A DNA stretch of 64,000 bases, taken from the NCBI RefSeq assembly GCF_019393635.1, contig NC_057866.1, positions 3,870,223-3,934,222 on the forward strand. The letters are read 5' to 3'. The translations under genes were made by a program, and so were the position numbers. Positions 33,006 through 43,316 of the stretch are shown in pieces (position 1 is the first letter of the stretch; each line of letters opens with the position of its first letter). The notes below the pieces were generated by a model that made no database searches, had not been told where the DNA came from, and worked only from the letters and a program-made list of their open reading frames with translations. Source of the stretch: Dromiciops gliroides (Eukaryota; Chordata; Mammalia; Microbiotheria; Microbiotheriidae).

Positions 33006-34230
33006 TGGAGGAGGCTAGAAAGGGTTAACAGATAACTTGAGACCTGAGCTCTAATTATGACCTGAGCTCTAAGCCTTGAACTCTAATCAACAGTAGCTAA
33101 AAAGGGTTAACAGATAAACTAAGACTTGAATTCTTATCAACCAGAAGGCTGGAGGTCTTATCAATTGTTAACTGGAGATTTGGGACTTTATCAACTAACA
33201 CTATCAACAGAAGCCTAGGAAAACAAAAGCCAGAGACCCTAAATAGCCATCAATAACTGGAATGTTTAAATTGGCATTGCTGGATGACAGAAAATAGAAA
33301 CTGCAAAGTAGAAACCAGATCTTAAAGTAAAAAGATGTCATAAGCAGAGAGACACTCTGGCTCTGACAAGTTTAAGCATGTCTTTATGAACATGTGCAGA
33401 ATGACCAAATGTGTTCTTAGGATCACCTTATGATGTTTAAATCCCCAAAACACTCCCCCTGATAAAGATACTTACCTTGGGGGACATTTTAGGACCCTAA
33501 GAATGCCAAATTAGGATGTGAACCTCCCACAAGGAGAAGATTAAGATAATGAGAAAATAACCTACTTTTCTCACTATATATATATAAACCATTTTCCTCT
33601 CCCTATCTGAGACACCTTTCTCCTGTTGGGTGATTTTCCCTGTGGTCATCTGTGAGATTTAAAATTGGATATACGAGCATTAAACTCCCCCTTTTAACTT
33701 TTCCCTTATATATCTCCCAGACCACTAAGAAAAGGAAGCCTCTGAGCTTTAATCAGTGAGGGATTAGTTTTTATTGTTTGGGAATTAATTAGACAAGAAA
33801 AGGTGATACCATAGGAAAGTAGAAATACAAATGAATAATCCTAGATCTAAGCTTAGTCTATATTCCTTTATAAAACTCACAAAATCCCAAACTGCCTGCC
33901 AGGCTGAGAACCAGTACCGAACACCAAATGCCTGTGCCACCACAGTTTAGCTAAAAAGCCAGAGAGAGACCGAACTTCTGTTCCACTCTCAGTTTTAAGC
34001 TGGCGTGCTGGAAGTTAGTCAGCGACTCCACCTCAAAAGGGAGGTCCTTCAAAAGCAGCTTCAGTAGCATGTGCTCAACTCTCAAATGATTCAGCTAAAA
34101 GTTCCATTTTTTACCACACATCCCAGTCTTCTAATAAAACTGGAAACTGAGTCACTGAGTCTTGTAATTCTTTGGGATGCCTCATGATCAATTTGATCAA
34201 TTAAATCCATCCCCACTTCAGAACCCCACA
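33006..34230 (+). mobile_element. LTR interrupted by another LTR (unit 2 copy)
   Basis: TGGAGGAGGCTAGAAAGGGT to CCCCACA, related to the LTR at 31009-31836. Shared with unit 1 (8368-8994) and missing from unit 3. A 468-bp LTR of another family sits inside it at 33651-34118. Confidence 0.65.
33651..34118 (-). mobile_element. Solo LTR nested in an older LTR (468 bp), unit 2 only
   Basis: TGTGAGATTT to ACCACA, with the 4-bp duplication CATC at 33647-33650 and 34119-34122. The empty site is preserved in unit 1 near 8887. AATAAA reads on the minus strand near 33775, giving the likely orientation. Younger than the unit 1/2 split. Confidence 0.8.
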
Positions 34231-34430
34231 GAAGCAAATACAGGAAATGCTGATGGCTTTGGAACTTCATTGACCATCTCTCAGTATCCAAAGCTGTGCC
34301 GAATAGACTTGTTCCACATGTGCAGCTCACATCCAACTATCCCCTAGGTTACATATCATTGACATAAAAATAGATTATTTCACATTCAAAGTTATAATTA
34401 CTATTTGTGAATTTCCCTCCATACTATTTT

Positions 34431-34578
34431 TTTTTTTTTAGTGAGGCAATTGGGGTTAAGTGACTTGCCCAGGGTCACACAGCTAGTAAGTGTGTGTTAA
34501 GTGTCTGAGGCCAGATTTGAACTCAGGTACTCCTGACTCCAGGGCCGGTGCTCTATCCACTGCGCCACCTAGCTGCCC
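34431..34578 (-). mobile_element. WSINE1-type SINE, antisense, unit 2 only
   Basis: T-run then GTGAGGCAATTGGGGTTAAG to CACCTAGCTGCCCC. Target duplication CCCTCCATACTATTTTT; the empty site is in unit 1 near 9190. Confidence 0.93.
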
Positions 34579-34811
34579 CCCCTCCATACTATTTTTATTC
34601 ACTACTGTCCTCAGCCTCTCTTTTTACCCTTTCTCTATTACCTTATCCTCTCCCCTTCCCCTCCTATTCCTTGTTCTACCCACCCTTCTAAGCTTTCCTC
34701 CCTTATCCTCTCCACTACCTTCCTCAATCTTAATCAACACACCCTTCTAAAAGTCCCTCCCTTATCATTTCCCCTCATTCTCTTATTTATTTTTAAGTTT
34801 AGAAGATTTTT

Positions 34812-34964
34812 TTTTGTTTTGTTTTGTTGGTGGGGCAATGTGGGTTAAGTGACTTGCCCAGGATCACACAGGTAGTAAGTGTCAAGTGTCTGAGGTTGTA
34901 TTTGAACTCAGGTCCTCCTGAATCCAGGGCTGGTGCTTTATTCACTGGGCTACCTCGCTGCCCC
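34812..34964 (-). mobile_element. WSINE1-type SINE, antisense, unit 2 only
   Basis: TGGGGCAATGTGGGTTAAGT to CTCGCTGCCCC. Target duplication AGAAGATTTTT; the empty site is in unit 1 near 9402. Confidence 0.93.
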
Positions 34965-35269
34965 AGAAGATTTTTGAATACCCTTTAGATGTATATGTTG
35001 TTCCTTCCCTCTTTAACTCAGATCCAATGAGAGAGTATGGCTCCAACACTACCAGATCTCCACCCCCACCTGCTTCCTTGGTATTGATTCTTCCTTTCAT
35101 GCCCTGTTTATATGAGATAATTGTTCTTTTTTTACTTTTTCCTCCCCAATTTTGTTTTTTAGAATCACACCATCATTCTCAAGTTGGCCACAACCTTTCT
35201 TTCAAACTATCCTTATAATGATGACAACCATATTAATAATGATTACATTTTCATATAAAGAAGTAAACT

Positions 35270-35418
35270 AGGGGGCAGCTAGGTGTTGCAGTGGATAGAG
35301 CACCAGCCCTGGAGTCAGGAAGACCTGAATTCAAATCTGGATTCAGACACTTGACACTTACTAGTTGTGTGACCCTGGGCAAATCACTTAATCCCAATTG
35401 CCCCACAAAAAAAAAAAA
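35270..35418 (+). mobile_element. WSINE1-type SINE (shared by units 1 and 2)
   Basis: Same insertion as 9707-9851. Target duplication AAGAAGTAAACT on both sides. Confidence 0.92.
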
Positions 35419-36276
35419 AGAAGTAAACTGTTTGACCTTAATGAGTCCCTTTTACTTAGTCTTTAATGTTTTCCTTATGTTTCTTCTGGATCTTCCATAT
35501 CAATTTTTCCATTTAGTTCTGGTCTTTTTTTCATAAGTACCTGAAAGTCTTTCAGTTCATTAAATGCCCCCCCCTTTTTTAAAAATTAAGGATTAGATTC
35601 AATTTTGCTGGTAAATTAAAGTAGAAAATGGATAGCAGAATGCATTAAAATCAGAATTCAGTAATATGTTGTTTACAAGAGGCACATTTAAGGATATGAG
35701 ATACAGAGTTAAAATGGAGGGTTGTAGTAAAATTTATTATGCTTCAGTTTATGCAATAAAGGTAGTGGTAACAAATAGCATAGAGAAAGTTAAGGCTACA
35801 AGAGGTTTAATTAAAAGACATAAACAGGGTAACTATATTTTGATAAAAGATACTATAGACAATGAAATAATCTCAATACTGAACCTATATGCACACAATA
35901 CAATAGCATCTAAATTTTTAAAAGAAAAATTAAATGAATTACAGGTTGAAATAAATAGAAGTACTATAACGATGTGGACTTAAAACTTCCTTTTCAGCAA
36001 TAGATAAATCTAACCAAAAATAAATAAGAAAGAAGTCAAAGAAGTGAATAGAATTTTAAATAAGCTAGATGTGATAGATATCTGGAGAGAACTGAATGAA
36101 AATAGAAAAACAATGCTGTTGTCAGCAGTTTATATTGACCATATATTTGTATATAAAAATTTTACACTTAAAATCAGAAAAGTAGAAATATTAAACATTT
36201 CCTTTTTGGATAACAGTGCAATAAACTTATAATTAATAGGGAACCACAGAAACATAGATTAAAAACAAATTGGAGC

Positions 36277-36350
36277 ACTTGACACTTACTAGCAGTGTGA
36301 ACCTGGATAGGTCACTTAACCTTCATTGCCCCACAAAAAACCACACCAAC
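36277..36350 (+). mobile_element. 5'-truncated WSINE1-type SINE (shared by units 1 and 2)
   Basis: Orthologue of 10716-10790 with the same truncation point and flanks. Confidence 0.75.
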
Positions 36351-36402
36351 AAAACAAACAAATTGGAGATTAAACAACCTAATCTTAAAGAATGAGTGGG
36401 TT

Positions 36403-36545
36403 GGGGGCAGCTAGATTTCTCAGTGGTTAAGTGCTGGATTCAGGAGTACCTGAGTTCAAATTCGGCCTCAGACACTTGACACTTACTAGCTGTGTGACCC
36501 TGGGCAAGTCACTTAACACCCATTGCACCGCAAAAAAAAAAAAAA
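36403..36545 (+). mobile_element. WSINE1-type SINE, unit 2 only
   Basis: GGGGGCAGCTAGATTTCTCA start, A-run tail, target duplication AAGAATGAGTGGGTT. The empty site is in unit 1 near 10842. Confidence 0.93.
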
Positions 36546-37530
36546 AAGAATGAGTGGGTTAAATAACAAGTCTTAGATACAATAATTTCTTTAAAGAGAG
36601 TAACAATAATGAGATAACTTATTAAAACCTATGGGATACAGAAAAATAAGAATCAGGGAAAAATGTACATTTTTAAATGCTTGCACCAATAAAATAGAGA
36701 AAGAGCAGACCAATGAATTAGTTATGCAATTAAAAAAGTAGAAAAAGAACAAACTAAAAATTTTTATTTAAGTACTAAATTGGAAAGCCTAAAAGTTAAA
36801 GTTGAGATTAATAAAATTGAGTGCAAAAAATCATTAAATTCGTAAACAAAACTAGGAGTTGGTCTTATGAAAAACCCAACAAAGCAGATAAACAATTGGT
36901 TAATTTGTTTTAAAAAGGAGAAGAAAACCAAATCACAAATATATAAAAAAGAAAGATGATCCACTAGTAAAGATTAAATTAAATGAATTAGATGGAGTTA
37001 TTTTGCCCAGTTATATGTGAATAAATTAAAAATTTAAGTGAAATGAAAGAATACTTATAAAACTATAAGTTTCCTAAATTAGCAGAAGAGGGAATAAACA
37101 GCTAAATACACCTATTTTAGAAAAAGAAATTCAACAGTTCATAAATCAGCTTTGTAAGAGAAAAGCACCAGGGACACATGAATTTTACAAGTGAATTCTA
37201 TCAAACATTGGAAGATCAGCTAATTCAATGTTAAATAGATTATTTGGAATAATAGGCAAAGAAGGGATCCTACTAAACTTCTTTTAGGAAATAAATATGA
37301 AAGAACAGAAACAGAGGAAGAAATTCATAGACCAATTTCATTAATGAATTTGGATACAAAAAATCCTAAATAAAATATTAGCTAAAAGATTACAACAATA
37401 TGTCTTAAAGATTATATATTATGACCAAGTGGTATTTATACCAGAAATGCATGGATGGTTTCACATAAGGAAAACTATGAACATGATTGATTAAAGAAAT
37501 AATAAAAATTTTGAAAAATTGAATGATTAC

Positions 37531-38324
37531 ATCATTCTGTGCCAGACCTATGGGACCTGAAACTACTGAGGGAAGAGTGAGCAGTACAGGAATCAAATGG
37601 AGGCTGAATGATATGGATATTCTTCAGGAGATTGTTGTTCAAGGTGTGTGTGTGTTTTGTAGTGTGTCTTGTTTAAGTGTGTTGTGATGTGTGTGGTGTG
37701 TGATATGTATGCTTTGGTTTCATTAGGGTGAGCCTTGTCATGTAACACCCCTGCAATACTTCCCCCCATACAAGGACCTCATCAGGAACTGGGTCATGCA
37801 AAGTGAGAGATTGGAATAGAGAGTTACAGAAACACTGAGACACAGAGACTCAGAGAGACTGAGACCTGGACAGATCGAAAACCAGAGGGATGCTGAGTCC
37901 TACTCTTGACTTTTAGAGGCAAAGAAATCTTTAGCTCAGCTTTTATGATGGGGGTGGGAGGGGGAAGAAGCAGGGAATGGAGGGGACACAGAGTGAGCTG
38001 GAATTTCCTCTGCTTAGGACAGGGACAGGGACAGGGGGAGGAGGCCTGAGACCTGAGAGAAGAAGACAAGGTGGGGGAGCATGGCCCATGGAACCTTGAG
38101 GAGTCAGACCCCTGACTCTATGGCTTCCTTTACAGAGACTGACAAGGAGAGGACAGGGAGACATGGGGCCTTCAAGGTTGTATTTCTTCTCCCTTTGCTC
38201 TTCAGGACAGGGACAGTGGCCATTTGTTGGAGTTGCCCTCCTCTGGGCTGGTGAAGCACAAGACCCTGGACCTCACTCCCTAGGTAGAGGAGCCTCCAGC
38301 AAGCTAGAGGCCTCCAACATGAAC
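37531..38324. other. Non-coding 3' flank of MRGPR copy 2
   Basis: 37.56-38.0 kb matches units 1 and 3. 38.0-38.12 kb matches unit 3 only (55.81-55.91 kb), showing that unit 1 lost it. Contains short GT and GGGACA repeats. No gene seen. Confidence 0.5.
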
Positions 38325-38555
38325 AGAGTGTTGAGTCTGGAGTCAGGAAGATCTGAGTTCAAATCCAGTCTCAGATACTTCCTTGCTTTGGGACCCTGGA
38401 CAAGTCAGGGAACCTCTGCCTGCCTCATTTTTCTCAAATGGAAGTTAGATATGATGTTAAATGGATATCATGGATATCGGAGAAGCCACTTCTCAGGGAT
38501 ATTGTGAAAATTAAATGAGATATTTTTAAAGCACTTCATACAGTGGCTGGTACAT
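38325..38555 (+). mobile_element. MIR-type SINE relic
   Basis: GAGTCTGGAGTCAGGAAGAT, GACCCTGGACAAGTCAGGGA, TTGTGAAAATTAAATGAGAT and AAAGCACTTCATACAGTGGC in MIR order. Confidence 0.65.
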
Positions 38556-38955
38556 TCTTGTTTTTCAGTCAAGTGACTCTTTGTGACTCCATCTAGGGTT
38601 TTCTTGGCAAAGATACTGGAGTGGCTTGCCATTTCTTTTTTTCTTTCTCTTTTTTTTTTTGTGGGGGCAATGAGGGTTAAGTGACTTGCCCAGCGTCACA
38701 CAGCTAGTAAGTGTCAAGTGTCTGAGGCTGGATTTGAACTCAGGTCCTTCTGAATCCAGGGCTGGTGCCACCTAGCTGCCCCCACCATTTCTTTTGCTAG
38801 CTTATTTTACAGATGAAGAAACTGAGGCAAATGGTTCAGTGACTTGTCCAGGATTACACAGCTGATAAGTGTCTCAGGAGAGATTTGATCTGAGGCCCTA
38901 GAGTTCTATCCTTTGCACTGTACCTCTTCCTGGCATATGCTAGGTGCCTAATAAA
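38556..38955 (-). mobile_element. Composite RTE-derived / MIR-like SINE with inserted SINE
   Basis: Same element as 12656-12890 in unit 1 (GGAGTGGCTTGCCATTTCTT and CAGTGACTTGTCCAGGATTA), split here by a WSINE1 at 38640-38783. Confidence 0.6.
38640..38783 (-). mobile_element. WSINE1-type SINE, antisense, unit 2 only
   Basis: TGGGGGCAATGAGGGTTAAG to CCACCTAGCTGCCCC, with CCATTTCTTTT repeated on both sides. The empty site is in unit 1 near 12725. Confidence 0.9.
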
Positions 38956-39074
38956 TGCTTGTTGATCACTTACAATTCAGACCCCAGGCACCAACATAAA
39001 AGATGGTAGGGGGAATCTTGGTTTCTCTCCTAGGAAGGTTAGAAGGGGGCTGCAACTGAACTTGGGACAGAGGC

Positions 39075-39080
39075 TTTATT
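39075..39080 (-). promoter_or_regulatory. Poly(A) signal AATAAA, MRGPR copy 2
   Basis: AATAAA on the minus strand about 24 nt after the stop, at the same place as in copy 1. Confidence 0.5.
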
Positions 39081-39103
39081 TCAAGGGGTCCTGTGTCTTA
39101 ACC

Positions 39104-40054
39104 TCAGAATGAGGTCTCTGAGCTGTTGGTGTGGGGGTTGTTCCTCAAAGCACCTTCCAACTCCTGCTCATTTCCCAGGGCCCTCTGGAGGATCACCTTG
39201 AGGGACTCTCTCCTTTTATGCCTTCGTCTGCCCAGGAAGAAGTAAATGATGGGGTTCACACTGCTGTTCACACAGGCCATGAGATGAGCAAGCCAATAAT
39301 GCATGGAAATTCTGCTCAAGTATTCTATGAAAAACCTGATCTCCAAGGGCAGGCCACAGACCAGGAACACAAGGACAGTGAGCAGGACCAGGAGGTAGAG
39401 CCTGGGAGGGTGCCTGCGCTGGGAGCTGCACTGGACCCTCAGCAGCAGAGTCAGGCTGGACACGCAGAGTACACAGGTGAGGAGGACGAACCACACGAAC
39501 TCAGTGATGAATAAGATGTGCTTGAAATACTTATGTTTAATACGAACATAAACGATAAAATATGCTACCCAGAACAGACCATGCAGAGTCCAGAGGACAG
39601 CGCACACAGCAGCAGACATGCGCTTGGGGCGGTGACATCTGTACCAAATAGGGAAGAGCACAGATAGACAGCGCTCGGTGCTGATCACGGCCAACAGGTT
39701 TAAGCCCACAGCGTAGGACATAAGTTTGATGTAGAGAACTACCTCATATGAGAAGGAATTATCCAAATACTTAACCAATCGATGTATGGAGATCAGAAAG
39801 GAGCAACAAAGGAGGAGGGTGTCGGCTGCAGCCAGATTGAGGATGTAGACAGAGAAGGGTGTCCTCTGAATGTGGAAGCCTAGAAGCCACAGGACAATGC
39901 CATTCCCCACCATCCCAACCAGGGAAATGGCCAGAGAGAGAATATCCATCCAACCCGCTAATTCATCCCCAGAAACTGAACTCCCATTTGTGCTTCTATC
40001 TGTTGTGATGTCATTGACATATTCCGGCTCCCCAGATGTGGGGGACACGGCCAT
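39104..40054 (-). CDS. Mas-related G protein-coupled receptor (MRGPR family), tandem copy 2
   Basis: A 316-residue receptor, about 98% identical to copy 1 at the nucleotide level (19 differences counted by eye in 951 nt), with all MRGPR landmarks kept: GN 50-51, Asp78, ERC 127-129, Trp155, CGLP 233-236, NPIIY 267-271. Changes from copy 1 to copy 2 are V117G, F170V, L171R, Y174H, Q175K, I178K, I184T, Q277R, R280K, V302A and D305N. Six of the eleven sit between 170 and 184, at the end of TM4, extracellular loop 2 and the start of TM5. They add Arg171, Lys175 and Lys178 and replace Tyr174 by His. The reading frame is intact, with the same splice acceptor, Kozak start and poly(A) signal as copy 1, so it is probably a second functional receptor with altered ligand recognition (inference). 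Confidence 0.95.
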   Translation of the reverse strand: MAVSPTSGEPEYVNDITTDRSTNGSSVSGDELAGWMDILSLAISLVGMVGNGIVLWLLGFHIQRTPFSVYILNLAAADTLLLCCSFLISIHRLVKYLDNSFSYEVVLYIKLMSYAVGLNLLAVISTERCLSVLFPIWYRCHRPKRMSAAVCAVLWTLHGLFWVAYFIVYVRIKHKYFKHILFITEFVWFVLLTCVLCVSSLTLLLRVQCSSQRRHPPRLYLLVLLTVLVFLVCGLPLEIRFFIEYLSRISMHYWLAHLMACVNSSVNPIIYFFLGRRRHKRRESLKVILQRALGNEQELEGALRNNPHTNSSETSF

Positions 40055-40099
40055 GGTGGTTGGTCTCAGCCTCAGGAAGCCCTGCTCTTCTCAGAAGCT

Positions 40100-40126
40100 C
40101 TGGAGACACAAAGACAAGTAAGAGCA
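40100..40126 (-). promoter_or_regulatory. 3' splice site (intron acceptor) before MRGPR copy 2 coding exon
   Basis: The same acceptor as in copy 1, with the exon starting at 40099, 45 nt before the ATG. The pyrimidine tract and CAG are unchanged between the two copies. Confidence 0.65.
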
Positions 40127-40208
40127 TCAGGGACTTTTCCAAAGATTTACTCCCTTCCCCCTTCTCAGGAGTTAGAGCCTCCTCTTCCCCCCTCCCTTTC
40201 TCTTGGCG

Positions 40209-40227
40209 GCCACTAGGTGGCGCCACA
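40209..40227 (+). promoter_or_regulatory. CTCF-like motif upstream of MRGPR copy 2
   Basis: The same CCACTAGGTGGCGC core as upstream of copy 1, about 160 bp from the start codon. Confidence 0.35.
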
Positions 40228-40854
40228 GTGCACACTCACTGGGCCTAGAGTGAGAAATGAATTTAAAAAATCCAATCTCAGACACTTATTGAGAGAAACG
40301 TTTATTTCTCTCATATTAATAGCCTACTTTTCAATGAAGATGAAGGTTTTCTCTTTCTATTTCCTCATTCAGAAACCAGCTCCCTGTAGGTTATTCAGTC
40401 GGTCTCTGAAGGACATTGCTGATGAATGAGATTGCCCAAATGCTTGGGGCACATGCTTTTTGACCTTGGGTGGGACCTCACCCAACTGGAAGACCTTAGA
40501 AAGACAATCCGATGTAGGTGGAATTCTTACCCCACCATGGTTCATTGTTCATTGACTGGGTTCAGCTAGCTGGAGGTAGCTGAACCTCATCATGCCCTCA
40601 GCAGGGGGAGCTGCAGGCTTTCAGCCCACCTCCTTGTCCACCCCACCTCATTGATTGTTAACTAATCAGAGTTGATTTCCACCCTCAGGCACTCCCTCTT
40701 TTCCAAAGACTTTTTAAGCATTGGATGTTTTTCAGGGGTGCATCATTGGCTTTCATGAGGGGCACTGACCTCAATCTATTAATTATTTATTAGCCACAGT
40801 TACTAAATTGATTATTAATTAACCATAAATTATGTTTCTCAGACTTTTCATCTA

Positions 40855-41060
40855 TCACACTACCTGTGTGACCCTGGACAAGTCACTTAACAGCTGTCTC
40901 TCTCAGGTTCCACAATTGTAACATGAGGCCATTAATGGCACCAACCTCACAGGGTCCTTCAGAGACCCTGTGTTGAGAATAATATTTGTAAAGTGTTTTA
41001 CACTGTGCCTGACACATCATAGGCCCTTACACAAAGCTTGCTTCCTTCTCCCCTTTCCCC
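40855..41060 (+). mobile_element. MIR SINE (unit 2 copy)
   Basis: Same MIR as 14785-14990. Confidence 0.75.
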
Positions 41061-42929
41061 CTTTCTCTTGTCATGATGAGAGCATGTGGTATAGAGATGA
41101 TGTCTGGGGGTGCTCTAGGCTCTCCTGTCTTCTCTGACCACACTCCAACTTACCCTTCATTTTTTTCTCTCTTTTGCTCTTCCTTTAGTACATGGGGCTT
41201 TGGCTACTCCTACAGCCTCTGTGGAGAGGCCTTAGGGTGGGCCAAAGCACTTAATTCAGTGCAACGTACATTTATTTATCCATCTAATATATGTGTGCAT
41301 GCATTTCTTTATGTACTCCTTTATAATTCATAAATTCATTCATTCATTTATTTATATTTTAAATTTTATATCAATAACTTTTTCTTTCACATAATTTTTG
41401 TTGTTCAATTTGCAGTCCTTCACATAGAGTCAATTATTTAAAATCAAAGTATAAAAAAAGAAAAGGAAAAATACTTTAGCACAGCTATCATATGAACTAA
41501 CTCCAGCAGGTTAGGACACAGTGTGCCACACCCTGGCACTCACCTGTAGAAAGGAGGGAAGGAAATGCAACCATCTCTTCACTGGTTTTCTGTGCCAAAG
41601 TGCAATAAACACTTGCTGAATACTGCTTCTTTTGAGACACTGGGCCCAGAATAATTTCCACCCTTGGGAATACAAAGACAAGGAAACTGTCCCTGCCTTG
41701 AAGTAGCTGATGCTCTAGTCAGAGTGGTCAGAGAGGAGGAGGCAGCAGCATCAGGTGCTCACCTCAAACCAGGTCATTGACCAGCACAGAACATGACTAA
41801 GTACAGGTGTCAGGACTGTTGATTGCTGTGCCTCCAGCTCCTCTTCCTTGAGAAATGATGTTTTAGGGACAGATGTCTGTGAGAGGGTGGGTCTGTTCAT
41901 CCAGACTGAGAATAGGAGACAATCAAGGAGATATGGGATCCACTGAGCCAGAGGCTGGGCCTGGAGGATAAGCAACAAGAATTTTCACACCTTTGGGGTG
42001 TAGGGGCTTCAGAAGCACCCCAAAGAAAACTATCTCTGCTGGGGACCGTACTGAAAAGTGTCTGAAGGTTGGGGGCTGCTCCTTGCCTCAAAGCGGGGAG
42101 GGGGGAACATTGGAATAAAGCAGCAGAAACTTCTATGCCCCCACCCATCCCCCAGACTGACCAGTTTTCCAGCTGTGCACATGGAGGGCATCAATGTAAA
42201 TGTATAAAGAAAGGGTTCAACTCACAGAGAAATCTTCAGCAGATCCAAGGATGACAAAGAATTACAAACGACCTTTAGAAAGAGAACTTCCCTTTCTCCT
42301 CTCTAGGTTCCCGGTGACTCCAGTGTCTGGTCCTGTAGTTGGTGCCTGTATCTGTTGTCAGAAATCTCCTGGGCAGACACTGGGCAGATGAAAGGTGGGC
42401 TTGGAGCAGGATGCAGGACAGTTCCTTTCTTACCCTCATATTTCCTTCCCTCTTCTCCCAATCACATGGGCCTAGCAAAAGAGATTTTCTGTTTGCTTTC
42501 AGGTTTATGAGTTTCCCAAACACTGGCCTCAGAAGTGGAACTCCCCAAAGCCTTCAGGCTCAGATAAAGCTTCATTAATGGTGCTTCTCTGGTAAAGACT
42601 TCAATTCTCTGTAAACACCAACCTGTACAGCAGAGCATTACAGGAATTACTCATTTGGCCCATTATCTCCAATCCACTGGTCTTTCCCATTATCCTTGGA
42701 TACTTATCAGTCATGGTTCCTTCAATTTAAGGAAGAAATGTCCACTGTGGGCTACCTGGGTTCATTAGCTCCCTTTTTTGCTCTCAGAATTTATTTGAAA
42801 GTGAAATTGGGTATTCTCCTGTTGGTCCATCTTTCCATGTAGATCCAAGAGACTCAGATTTTCCTGTATATTCACATGTAAGCATCTTTATGTACATAGG
42901 TCCACACATAACTATAGTACTATTATTTT

Positions 42930-43092
42930 TTTTGTTTTTGTTTTTTTAGTTTTTTTAGTGAGGCAATTGGGGTCAAGTGACTTGCCCAGGGTCACACAGC
43001 TAGTAAGTGTTAAGTGTCTGAGGCCGGATTTGAACCCAGGTACTCCTGACTCCAGGGCCGGTGCTCTATCCATTGCGCCACCTAGCTGCCCC
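42930..43092 (-). mobile_element. WSINE1-type SINE, antisense, unit 2 only
   Basis: T-rich run, AGTGAGGCAATTGGGGTCAA to CACCTAGCTGCCCC. Target duplication CTATAGTACTATTATTT; the empty site is in unit 1 near 17285. Confidence 0.93.
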
Positions 43093-43159
43093 TATAGTAC
43101 TATTATTTATGTACATGCTGCACACATGTATACATCTACTACTAAATATATGTATTCTT

Positions 43160-43316
43160 GGAGCAACTAGGTGGTGCAGTGGATAAAGTATTAGTCCTGG
43201 ATTCAGGAGGACCTGAGTTCAAATCCAGCCTCAGACACTTGACACTGACTAGTTGTGTGACCCTGGGTAAGACACTTAACCCTCATTGCCCCTCAAAAAA
43301 ACAAAAACAGAAAACA
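43160..43316 (+). mobile_element. WSINE1-type SINE (shared by units 1 and 2)
   Basis: Orthologue of 17350-17505. Confidence 0.88.

Larger units (their letters stand above)
34231..35269. other. Pyrimidine-rich non-coding flank of unit 2
   Basis: Equivalent of 8995-9706, enlarged by two unit-2-only SINEs. No gene seen. Confidence 0.5.
35590..37530 (+). mobile_element. L1 LINE fragment, ORF2 endonuclease to RT, decayed (unit 2 copy)
   Basis: Same fragment as 10020-12178: GNYILIKDT and KLNELQVEINR, then NRILNKLDVIDIWRELNENR near 36044, and an RT part near 37.32-37.50 kb. A unit-2-only SINE is at 36403-36545. Confidence 0.85.
40170..42865. other. Non-coding sequence upstream of MRGPR copy 2 (presumed intron / promoter side)
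   Basis: Near-identical to 14.1-16.8 kb, about 1% different by eye. Includes the shared MIR at 40855-41060. No coding signal; an untranslated first exon could lie here or further right. Confidence 0.4.
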
